From Linnemannia schmuckeri (taxonomy: Eukaryota > Mortierellomycota > Mortierellomycetes > Mortierellales > Mortierellaceae): a stretch of 64,000 bases of DNA. Both the position numbers and the translations under genes were made by a program. Shown here piece after piece: positions 36,901-47,089 of this stretch (position 1 is the stretch's first letter; every line of letters starts with the position of its first letter). The stretch spans positions 1,240,001 to 1,304,000 of the forward strand of contig JANATG010000015.1 of NCBI GenBank assembly GCA_029449235.1. The letters are read 5' to 3'. Under the pieces are notes generated by a model that saw nothing but the letters and a program-made list of their open reading frames with translations, was not told where the DNA came from and ran no database searches.

Positions 36901-37242
36901 TTGAATAAGGAGATGGCTCAGGATATGTTAGCGATGATGATCAAGGCGATAGACAGGATTCTTCAGAGTCATACACAGCCAGCAATAGGGCCAGGTGTTG
37001 AAGGAGGGTGGACGGATGTGGTCGGAATGTCGCTGTACTACCATGACACATTGTTGGCAGACCAGGCAGTCCAGCTGGGCTGGATCTTTGACGAGCTACT
37101 ATCGCAGTATGTGGGCAAGTCATCGTCGAATGTTGCGGTGACTTTTGTCCCTGTTCTGGCAATTGCTGACCATGGTGTGTTGGCGCTGAGTGTACATGCT
37201 GTCGGCAAGACGCCGACTATCCCTGGTCTTCTCCAGGCCTAG
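33907..37242 (+). CDS. DPH6: Diphthine-ammonia ligase Dph6 with RidA-like domains
   Basis: Eight exons: 33907-33929, 34142-34242, 34462-34723, 34833-35105, 35199-35644, 35753-36045, 36150-36383 and 36505-37242, encoding 789 residues (yeast Dph6 is 685). It catalyses the last step of diphthamide synthesis on elongation factor 2, amidating diphthine with ATP and ammonium in the cytosol. The first 23-bp exon encodes Met-Lys-Val-Val-Gly-Leu-Ile, and the join creates the PP-loop Ser-Gly-Gly-Lys-Asp-Ser. The ligase domain ends with Cys-Gly-Glu-Gly-Gly-Glu-Tyr-Glu-Thr. Two RidA/YjgF-type modules follow, the first with Gly-Pro-Tyr-Ser-Gln-Ala near residue 460, as in other fungal Dph6 proteins. The donor of exon 3 (GTAGGT) is non-standard but restores the frame. 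Confidence 0.95.
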
Positions 37243-37580
37243 CCTAGAGGCCGTTGTAATAAAAGTATCGTAAGGAAGGAGCGAGTAATTGTTCCTTGCT
37301 TCCCCCGTTTTTTTATTCAGTGGCGGTTGTTCAATTGATTTCTCTCCCCTTCCCCCTGGAATCTTGTCTTTTCCCGTCTTTGTCCTCCTCTTCTTTCTCC
37401 TTTCCGCTCCTTTCACTTCCTCGGATCACATTCCACTTCCCCTTCCGTCCCTCACGAGGATCACTCTACTCATTTGCCCCCTCATCGACACTTCAGACAG
37501 GACCAGACTGCAGCGACATTCAATCAACGACAACAAACCACATCACCTATTCAAGCTCTCGGATCTACACTGATGTTGCA
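37243..37580 (+). other. Short spacer with pyrimidine-rich leader
   Basis: CT-rich leader of the carrier gene. A two-codon upstream frame (ATG TTG CAA TGA at about 37573) overlaps the main ATG and could damp translation. Confidence 0.5.
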
Positions 37581-39487
37581 ATGACCCCAACCGTCTCAAT
37601 TCCACCTCATCCCCACTCCACTTCTTCTTCTTTTCCTTCTGCTCCTCTCTGCTCACCCGCCACTATACCCACAGGACTATTATCTGTCCTGAAAACAGCT
37701 CTTCCTCTAGACACCCCATCGCAACTCCACTCACAGCAACCTCAACAGGCGACTACACAAACAAGACCAATTGCATCTTCACCATGGACTATCCAGGCGT
37801 ATTCGGTATCGGAAATAGGTGACAAGGATACAGTCCGAGGATCAGCAACCGTCGGTGTCCCTACAGCTGTAGCCCGATCCATGCTGCTTCAAGCACTTCA
37901 GTTCTGGTACAGGGTGCCCATCAAGGTATTTTATGGCTGTCCACTTATTTTTTTCCTTTTTCGGGTTGTTTGTTTGTCCTTGTTATCGCAGATCTTGTTC
38001 ATGCACACAGTATTCTCCTTTGGTAACGATTTCCGACTAACAGCACCCTTTAACATTATTATCTTTTTGGACGGTGGGTATAACAGTTGTTTCGACCGAT
38101 GAGAGTGGATTACTTGGTGATGGCACGAGCAGCAACCATGGGAATCATCCCCACCCCTGCCAACCGCGCCGCCTTTGCAGAATCTCAAAAACAGCTCTCG
38201 AAAAGGACACAATTCTTTCGAGCGACCTCGATCGGGATGGTGGCACATGCCATTAAGACTCAGGGCGCAGGGTTCATCTATCGACAGGTGCTTCCACCCT
38301 TGATTATGAACTCGTTCATTGGATCGGTGCTCTATACGACTTATATTTTCACGTTGCCAGTCTTTCATCCGGCGTTCACGTATCAGAAATCGAGGACTTT
38401 TCCCCCACCTCCGTTTCCGGCGGTGTTTATGGCGGGTGCGCTTGCGGGCGCTGCTCAATCGCTTGTGGCGGCACCGATGGATTCGTTGAAGATCAAGTTC
38501 CAGGTGCAGGATCTGGCGCAAGGTGGCAAGCATAAGAATATGGCTTCCTTTGCGATCACGACGTTGAAGGAGATGGGGCTCAAAACTGTCTACCGCGGCT
38601 TTGCCCTCACCCTCGTCAAGGTACTCATTTTTTTTCTTATGAATGCCTAGTTACCAGTTGCGCCAATTGATCATATTCTAATTTCTGTTTCTCTTTAAAT
38701 ACATATGAAATAGGATTCATTGGCATGTGGGTTGTTCTTTGGAGTGTTCGAGTGGGTCAAGCAGCAAGGATACTACTACTTTATTGACGAGTTGTACGGG
38801 ATTCGGGAAGACATGGAGCTTCTTAAAGCCAAGGCTCTCCACGAGCTTTCTTCGACAAACGAAGAACAGGGTCCACCACCACCAACAGCGCCATCAGACG
38901 TAGCATCACGACCTTATTTCCTACTGGAACCGACGTTTGTGTTATTAGCAGGAGCAGCGGCTGCGGTGGCATATCAGGCGGTCGACTACCCACTTGAACA
39001 GGTCAAATCTATATTCTATGCAAAGGAGACAGCTCTACAAGCCGAGACACAACGCAACGCCCCCGCAGCACACACTCAACACCTCAACTCTTCGTCAATG
39101 CGGTCAGGTACATCTATATCCTCACAGCTATACGACATGACATGGAAGGAGTGTCGAGCCCAGGCCACGACTGCAGGTGGATGGCGTCGGTTCCTGTTTG
39201 CCAATTTTGCATCGACAGCGATTCGAGCGGTCCCGGCGGCGAGTGTGGGGTTCTTGGTGTTTGAGTTGATGAAGCGGAAACTGGATGCGCGGAGGTATGA
39301 GAGTGAGGATCGGGAGATGGTTTCTTATTTGGATCGGATGATGGCTGAACGGGATGCGGAGCGGAGGGCTGAGTGGGTGTTGGCCAGACAGTTGGAGGAA
39401 AGGGAGCGGGAGAGGGAGGCAAGTCCGGAGTATGAGGCTAACAGGGAGAGGGATTATGAGAAGCAGCAGGATCTTGTTGGTAACTGA
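37581..39487 (+). CDS. Divergent mitochondrial carrier family protein
   Basis: Three exons: 37581-37925, 38087-38620 and 38714-39487, encoding 550 residues, against about 300 for ordinary carriers. Two carrier-like signatures are visible: Pro-Met-Asp-Ser-Leu-Lys-Ile-Lys in the second repeat (about residue 245) and Tyr-Pro-Leu-Glu-Gln-Val-Lys in the third (about 370). Both correspond to the Pro-x-[DE]-x2-[KR] motif. Hydrophobic segments match a three-repeat layout. The first repeat has lost a clear motif. A Ser/Thr/Pro/Gln-rich N-terminus of about 85 residues and a charged C-terminal coiled tail (Glu/Arg/Asp-rich, about 480-550) are extra. It may be an outer-membrane or remodelling carrier (Ugo1-like) instead of a transporter; that is a guess. 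Confidence 0.82.
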
Positions 39488-40473
39488 AGTCTGACCTCTC
39501 TACTGGTCTGATAGATGAGTTAATAGAGAGCCATTTGAGTTTACTTCGATCACTTTTTTTTTTGTTCGAGCAACCATGTGGCAAACTCAATAGAGAAGAA
39601 CATAGGATGGCTGAAGTATGGAGAACGAGACTGGTCCCTGATCTTTTGCATTTTTTTTTTTTTTTTTTTTTTGCTGATCCTTTTTGGGGCACATGTGAAG
39701 AACAAGTAAATCTCTCGATTTGATCACTGTACCACACAACGTGTCCTGACCGATTGTGGGAGAATCCCATTGCGAAAGCCCCGAGTGTGTGTTTTTTTTT
39801 CAATGGATTTATGCGAACATTGAAAGGTATTTTTGGATCTTTTTTTTTTTTTTTTATTTGCTCGCGAGAAAAGTAGGTCGTTATGTACTAAAGGATAGGG
39901 GTATGGAAAACTCCTAGCGGACAAAAAAAAAAAGAAGAAAAGAAAAGAAAAGAGCGTGTGCGTTTTTTGTAAGAACCGGTGGTTATTTTTGTACGTGTGT
40001 GTGTAACTGGTAAAAGAAGAAAGGATGTATACAGAGGGAAAAAAAAAAAAAAAAAAGAAAAAGAAAGGAAAGACAGGTCCTGTTGGTCTGTGCATGCAAA
40101 AGAAGGAAAAAAAAAACAAAAAAGAAAGAAAATCTTGAAAGAAGGGCACGCGCCAGCGCGTACCTAGAAAATTCTTTGGGTTTGTTGGGAGCAAAAAAAA
40201 AAAAAAACAAAAAAAAGGTAAGAGAGAAGAACAAAAGGAGGGGGTTCCGATAGGCCGGTTCTTGGGTGAAAGTAGATACGAATCTCTCGGCAACTGGGTT
40301 TCCTTGGCACTCCGTCCCATCGCATCCTTGTCGTTGCATCGTTATATGCTCGCTCGTGTATCATTGCAAAAATCCACGCATCCTCCCGCACCCAAACCCA
40401 CACCCTTACCCGATACCACCCACCGCAGCATCATCCCATCATCCCTAGTTTTTGACTTGTTAATTTCCCCGTC
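39488..40473. other. Convergent spacer rich in A/T homopolymers
   Basis: It contains several long T and A tracts (T22 near 39651-39672, T17 near 39840-39856, A-rich DNA 39925-40215). The minus-strand frames here are Phe-rich translations of these tracts, not genes. Confidence 0.6.
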
Positions 40474-40692
40474 CTACTTCTTGCAGGAACAACATTTCCC
40501 ACAATAGACACAAGTCTTGCAGACATCCTTGGGATTTTGGATGCGGCACTTGCGGCAGACGTCGCCCTTGCAGGAACAGCATTCGGCGCAGTAGGCGCAG
40601 GCTGAACAGAGGTCCTCGGGTCGATATGACATGCAGGATTCGCACAGTCCGTCTTCCAGACTGGTGTTCGTCGTATAGCCGAATCGTGTCAT
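40474..40692 (-). CDS. 72-residue cysteine-rich protein
   Basis: A single exon encodes 72 residues with 16 cysteines, about 22 percent of the protein. After a 15-residue Thr-rich start, cysteines come in CxxC steps. Two copies of a block, Cys-x2-Cys-x2-Cys-x2-Cys-Cys-x-Cys-Lys, follow Asp-Leu and Asp-Val (about residues 28-42 and 57-71), separated by a Cys-x2-Cys linker. There is no signal peptide, so it is probably cytosolic. The pattern suggests metal binding (metallothionein-like or zinc), but I know no family with this exact array. It has a GA-rich upstream region like other genes here. Being short, it could be missed by routine annotation. Confidence 0.75.
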   Translation of the reverse strand: MTRFGYTTNTSLEDGLCESCMSYRPEDLCSACAYCAECCSCKGDVCRKCRIQNPKDVCKTCVYCGKCCSCKK

Positions 40693-42145
40693 CTTTGCTC
40701 CGTTCGGTAGGTTCAGGTGGGGTGGATGGTGAGGTTGACTGATGGCGGTGGAAGAGGTTGGTAATAGCAGTGGTGAGTGGAAGTAGGTTGGAGTACTTGG
40801 CAGAGGAGGCTGGAGTTGTTGATTTGTGTTGAAGTGGGCTGTTGGTTGGTGATGCGGTGAGGAGAGAAAAGGAGAGAGAGAGGGAGAGAGGGAGAGAGAG
40901 TGTGTGAAAAAGACCGAGGAGGAGGAGAGTAGTTTGATATTAAGCGTGAGTTTTGTTTTGGTTGTTGAAGTGAGGCTGTGAAGAGGGAAAAAAGAAAGAA
41001 AGAAAGAAAGAAATAAAGAAATAAAGAAATAAAGAAAAAAAGAAAGAAATAAAGAAAGAAGGAAAGAAGGAAAGAAAGTTGAAAAGAGGAAAATTCAAGG
41101 TCAATTCAAAGAAATGTTTGTAATTGGGCAAATGAAAATAAAATAAAAATAAAAAAGGGAAAACGCACAAACTAGAGGGAAAGGAGAGTTGAATAAGAAA
41201 TACGGCTGAGTTGGATAGGAATAAAAAGTTTGCTTGTAGTAGTCGTACGAGTGTGACAGAAGGATGTGTGGAATCCTGTTCGTTGTTTATTGGAGGTTTA
41301 GAAGCAGGGGTACGAAAGGGGGCAGAAAGGAGAAGGGAAAAGGGAGGAAGTGGCAGTGTGATCTGTGTGCGTGGATGTGGTACTAAGGTTCCTTGAAAAA
41401 AATGCTGTGTGTGGAAAAAGTGGTTTAAGAGAAAAAAATAAATCTTGGAAATGTGGGTAACAATGGATATAGACAGGGAAGGGAAGGGAGTGAGAGAGAA
41501 AGAGAGAAAGTTGTGGATAAGGATCGAAAAGAAAAATGAGAACGAGAAGAAGAAATGAGCGCGTATTTATCTGTTTATGTGGAAAGAGCCAGAGCATTCC
41601 CGTCAAGTCACGACAGCGAATGAATGAATGAATGAATGATGATGGAACACGCGAGACGGAAATTGCACACTTCCAACATCATATCTCAAACACATGGGCG
41701 CCGTAAGTTAATATATATAAAAAATAAAAAAAACAAGGGTGCGAACGCGGAACTTGAACATGGGACAGTCGACAGCATCGCCTCTTTGCCCCTTCCCTCC
41801 TCTCCCGTCTGAATTCCAAGTTAACATCAAACCAGCCCATCAATGCAATTTCGAGAGCAATAGCAAATATACATGGGCAATACATTTTTCGCACATTTTC
41901 AATCTCTAGCCAATGCAGGAACCATGCAGGAGCCCATGCAAAGAAAGATCCCTGTCCGCAAAAGCCCATTCTCACCCGCACGCACACGCACACATACACA
42001 AATGAACAAAATAAGAATTTTATAAAAAAAAAAAAAAAAAAAAAAAAATACGCCATTGCAATCTGCACACGCTCTTTTCGCGTTCAGGTTTTAGGCAGAA
42101 ATACCAGGTTTTAATAAAACAACTAAAAGTGGTTTGCAAAAGAGG
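40693..42145. other. Intergenic region upstream of the Cys-rich gene
   Basis: GA-rich near 40860-40930. An (AAAG)n/(AAAT)n microsatellite lies at about 40990-41080, (GAAT)n at about 41619-41639 and A25 at 42024-42048. No gene is supported. Confidence 0.55.
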
Positions 42146-45100
42146 TTAGATCTTGCGGGTGTGGGAAATGATCTTATCGACCAGAGGCTCAAAATTGGGC
42201 CAGCGACGGATAACGATACCACGGATAGCCTCGAGCTCTTTCTTCAGGAACCCATACTGCGCCAAACTTGTAAACAGCAATTCAAAATCCTCAGGCCGGG
42301 GCATCAACCTCATCTCACGCGTCTCTTCCTCCAATAATCGTTCAATCTCGCCGAATCGGTTGTGCGTCAACAGCGCATTCAGGTATGCCGTGAACACCTC
42401 GGGCGCGGGACAAATCAACCGTCCTCTTCCAGCCGCTACACTCGTTCCCGTTCCCGTTCCCGTTCCTGTTTTTGTCACGGTCGACGTTGATGATGATAAT
42501 ATTGTTGTTGCTGCTCCATTTACGGCAATGAAAAAAGAGTCCTGCTGCATCGACTGATGGGAATCCTGCTGAAGGGTGCCCGACTTGGGACGAATCCCGG
42601 AGGCATGTAGAGTCGGATCCTGTGGAACGTTGTTTGGGACAGGAGTGGCAATGGTGGTGGCGGATTGCCAGATGGCGTGAAGCGTGTCCATGTACCCTCG
42701 ATCGCGACAAGCCTCGATCAAATGCAATAGATTGCTAGTCGAAGGAACCCAATTCACAGGTTTGTCCTGACCCTTGGCCTGCTTCCACGTCTTGATCACG
42801 CGATCCGGCAGACCATGGCGACCATACGTATCCAGAAGCACTCTAAAGTACTCTCCATTAGGCTCCAGCTCCCGCTCCTCCAGCATACCCGAGATCTCCT
42901 CGATACGACCAAGGTTCAACCTCGGCAACGAACTGTAGGCGCTGATCATGGTCATCAACGTAATGGCATCCACTTCAAGGCGCCTCCGGTCGATCTCCTT
43001 GAAGATGTGTTCTACCATCTCGACGTTGCTCTGCTGTCCATAATGCTGCATCAAAGCCGTGAACGCCTTGAGGTCAGGCAGCAATCCTGAATAGTTGATC
43101 GCCTCCCAGTACTCCTTGACCCGTTCCGTATTGCCCTGAAGCGAATGGGCATGGGCCATCGACGTGAAGATGTGCAGGTTCGGCTTGACCCCCATCTTGG
43201 TCATTTGTTGGAACGCCTGTTCACATCCTGCAAAATTCTTGGCTCGAATCTGGGCGTTGATAAGGACGGTATAGCAGTGCACATCGGCCTTGATACCAGA
43301 ATCCAGCATCTCCTGATAATACCGCAGCGCGCCTCGGACATCCCGAACGCTGGATAGATAGTCCATGAGCATCGTAAACGTCTGGACTGGGATTGTCATC
43401 TTGGCGTTGCGCATCAGTCGCATCATCTGTTGAGCATTGTCGAGCTGGTGGTGTTGGAGGTAAAGCTGGATCATCCGACTGCAGACAATAGAATCCGGTG
43501 CGATCCCAAACTTGTTCATCTGGTGGTAGTAGTGAAGCGCATCCTGCAAACGACCCTCCTTGCAGCATCCCGAGATCATGATATTGTACGACCACGACGA
43601 GGAAGGTTGGACTCCGCGGGCCGTGAAATGGTCATAAAAAAGCTTGTTGGCAGCCGGAATCTGGTTGGCGTTCACATATCCGTCCAGAAGCGTGTTTATA
43701 ATCACATCGTTCACGGACCGTCCCTTGGAAACAATGTGGTCGTAGATCCCCATGGCAGCGTCGAGGTCCTTCCTTTTCCCGTACACGTCCACCAGGACTC
43801 CAAACGTAAGTTCGTTCATCTCTCCTGTCGGCAATGACTTCAAAAGCCCCGCCAGCTGTGCATCAATATCCGTGTCCAGGTTGGCGCGAGCAAAGACCTT
43901 GATAGTGCTGGTGATGGTCCTGGCGTTCGGATAGACCTTGTTGGCCGCCATTTCGGCCTGAATCTTTGCGATCGCGTCCTCGTCCCCATCCCTCGCATAG
44001 CCATCGATCAGGGTCGAGTAAGTAACGACATCCGGCTGGAGATTCGAATTCTTCATCAGTGCCATGGTCCTCCTGGCTCCAACATAGTCTTTCCTATGAA
44101 CGAACCGCTTGATGACAGAGTTAAAGATCCACATGTTGGGCTGCACCTTGTCTTTGAACATCTCGTCCAGAACTGCATCCGCCTCCGTCTGCAAGCCCTT
44201 CCTGGCATACTGGCTCATCAGCGTCGAGTAGGTCACCACATCCGGCTTTACGGGGATGATTTCTGCCCGCATGTCGTCGTAGAGCTTGCGCGCTGCCTCC
44301 ATCTGTCCACTGTGTCCGAGCCCCCTGATCATGACGTTGTAACTCTGAAGATTCGCCGTCAAGTTGTAGCGAGCCGCATTCTGCTCAAAAAACTCGGTCG
44401 CGTCTTTCAGATCCTCATGGCGGGTCAAAATATCCAGCATGATGTTGAGGGTCTTGATCTTTGGTGAAAAATGCTCCGTCATGTCGTCAAAGACGACTCG
44501 CGCCCATTTCGCTGCTTCGGCCGTCTTGGTCGCCTGAAAACAGAGTAACATCCGATTGTAGAGCGAAGAGTTAAAAAGAGATCGTCGAGATGTTGATGAA
44601 GCCCTACTCTTTAGGCGGGTATAAGTGTGCCAGATCTGCTTGGCGTTCCTCGAGTTGATCGCGTCGTTCAGCATGACCATAGGCGAGACTGGATCGGATC
44701 CGAGTGATGCTTTTTGGTTCGGGATGACGAACGGTTTTGCTGTTGCCTTGTCAGATTTTGATCCCTTGAAAAAGCTATCGGCGATGGTTTCGTAGGCGTT
44801 GCTGTGTTTTTCTGATCCTGGAGGCGCAAGGAAGCTTGTAATGGAAAGTTTGCTGCGCTCTGGTACGATATTGTTGCTCGCGGCTACTGAAGGAGATGAT
44901 GATTGGTGTTGGTGTTCCTGGCGAGAGGGTCGTTGGTGGTGCTGTGGTATGTCATTATCTGCGATGGATGGTTTTGACGCCAGCGAGCTGTACCGTCGAG
45001 ATGTCGAGGGCATCCTGGAAGCGCGACGACGGACAGTGTGAGCTGGTGGATCGTGTTGGTAACAAAACATCCTAAGCATCCGTGAAGCGATCTGGCTGTC

Positions 45101-45284
45101 CCATGAAAGCGGCGCTCCTGAGTTTCCTACCACAAGCCTATTATAACATTTGCATCCAAAGTTATGTTCATATTGTGAGTACCACAAGTTCATAATTGCC
45201 TGCGACGAAGGAAATATTTCCGGTTTGTATTTTTGAAGGTTGTTCTTACCGGAGCTTTTTGGGGGTGGACCTGAACGCTTGCAT
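42146..45284 (-). CDS. Pentatricopeptide-repeat protein, probably mitochondrial
   Basis: The large exon 42146-45137 carries about 15 PPR motifs (35-residue helix pairs with patterns such as Val-Val-Thr-Tyr-Ser-Thr-Leu-Ile-Asp-Gly-Tyr). PPR proteins bind organelle RNA in sequence-specific ways and act in processing, stability or translation. The N-terminus is Arg/Ser-rich and ends in an Arg-Arg-Tyr-Ser-Ser segment, as expected of a mitochondrial presequence. A short first exon at 45284-45250, joined by a 112-bp GT-AG intron, keeps the frame and gives 1008 residues; I prefer this model. Alternatives are an ATG at 45193 without splicing (1015 residues) or 45079. The region before the repeats and the Gly/Thr-rich insert near the C-terminus are low complexity. 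The RNA target is unknown. Confidence 0.9.
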
Positions 45285-45604
45285 TAGAGAGAGGGACAGA
45301 CACAAGGGGTGACGACTGGTGAAAACTCCTTGCGCAGTCCTTCGTCTTGACTCTCGTGTTGGGTGTGTGTCGATTCCTTGTCTCCTGATGAGAGGGCGAT
45401 GTGGAAGAGAAAGTGTTGGTGACTTTTTCCGAGATGGAAGGAGATCACCGAGGGCAGCTTTTGCAGACTTGGAAGTGGTGTGTTGTGGCTTGTGGCTTTG
45501 ATCCCCCAACCCTTTTCAGGGGCGAATTCCCTTTTCCAGAGTAGAGTGCCCAGCAGTCACTATAGTTCGCGTCTTTCACCACTTCTTTTATCACTCAAAA
45601 AGCC
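45285..45604. promoter_or_regulatory. Shared upstream region of PPR and PIG-Y-like genes
   Basis: About 320 bp between divergent start codons. The minus-strand frame 45246-45509 has no clear homology and could hold an alternative PPR start. No TATA box was found. Confidence 0.4.
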
Positions 45605-46917
45605 ATGCCAGACTCGACCAAGGCCAGACCATTAGGGGACAACATGGCGCCTTCTTCATCATTCACACACTCACAGACAGGGCAACAGGACAACAGTAAC
45701 AACGACTCATCACTACAAGGAACAGAACCTGGAACAGGACCAGGAACAAGCGCACATCAAGTAACAGAGCCTGGTGCACATCATCAGCCAGGAACATCAA
45801 CCTGGCAGCATTCGCCAGACGTGCCCTCCTATTATTCACCACCACCATTATCATCATCAGCCTACAAACGAATGAGTCACCCCAACACTAGCACGAACAC
45901 CAGTAGCAACAGTCAGCACATCTCAGTCCGTCAAGAGCATCCAACACCCCTCTCAATAGCCTTACCTCTCACCAACTCAAGGACAACCACCAATGGCTCC
46001 TCCTCTCACCACTACCACAACTCACCGTCAGGAGGAGGCTCTTTCTCCGCCGGATACCTAGATCAACGACGCGACACTTTCCACAGCCTGACTCATCACC
46101 AACACTCAACCCATACCAATGGTCACAACAGCAACATCAACGGATACAGTAATAGTAGCAGTGTATCTTGGCAAACATATTCCTTGACCAACAATATCCA
46201 CGATGATACCCACCACAGCCACACTCACCACCCACAACCAATGCGGCCCCAATCAGTCTCCTACACCAGTCATCAACACCCCTTCCAAATGCATCTTCAT
46301 AACCAACATCAACAATCCTCTCACCACGCTGCCTCCCCGACAACACCTACTTCCGCTTCTCTACTCGATCAAGATACCAACACAGCGGCCATCATGCGTC
46401 GGCGCCGCCTCTCTACCGCATCAACCTCTTCCAAGCGTGGCGCAGGTTCATCATCTACTTTAAGAACGCAAAAGGCACCAAATACCCCACACCACACCCG
46501 TCGATTCACGACCTTGATCTCGGACCAGGAGCCCGACACGACTTACTTGTGGGGATATTTGTTGTTCTTTTGTACGATGGTTGGGTTTACGGTTAGTATG
46601 TATGCCCTTGTGGCTTCTAATTATATGCCACTCACCGGTAACAAGGTACGTTATTTGTCCTTCTCTTTCGTCCTTTTATTTTTTTTGGTTTGTGTCCAAA
46701 ATGGTCAGGAATGCTGTTTGGGCACGGTCTATTTGTTTTTATGTTCGCGGAGTTTTATCATTAACCATACGACTTTTCTTTTATTTTTTGTGAACAGACG
46801 TTGGACTGGATCAAGAAGGATAGCCATTACTGCATGCTCGTACCGGTCACCATCCCCGTCACAGTCCTCTTTGTCCTCTTCAACTGGCTTGGCATGAAGC
46901 TCTTTCGGCATAACTGA
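45605..46917 (+). CDS. PIG-Y/Eri1-like GPI-GlcNAc transferase subunit, extended
   Basis: Two exons: 45605-46645 and 46798-46917, encoding 386 residues. The last 75 residues match the small two-helix membrane protein PIG-Y. TM1 is at about 314-337 (Tyr-Leu-Trp-Gly-Tyr-Leu-Leu-Phe-Phe). TM2 lies in exon 2, with Val-Pro-Val-Thr-Ile-Pro-Val, then Asn-Trp-Leu-Gly-Met-Lys-Leu-Phe-Arg-His-Asn at the C-terminus, the family's hallmark ending. PIG-Y (about 70 residues in animals) supports the enzyme starting GPI-anchor synthesis at the ER. Residues 1-310 are Ser/His/Gln/Asn/Pro-rich and look disordered, with an Arg-Arg-Arg-Arg patch near 265. This long extension is unexpected and could be regulatory or a fusion. 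The exon join falls in the loop between helices. Confidence 0.85.
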
Positions 46918-47089
46918 AAACTTTTTCCTTTCAATCTCAACTTATTGCATCTCGTTTTTTATTTGTCACATTCACATAGACCAACCAACCTTGTACAACG
47001 TTTATAATCATCTTCGTTTTCTCTTCCCTTCAAATAATATCTGCTCGATTTAATTTTCTCCTCCATTTACAACTTTTAACCAACCGTCC

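Noticed and set aside
39724..40320. 198-codon Phe-rich minus-strand frame
   Set aside because: It runs through A/T homopolymers and has no protein-like pattern.
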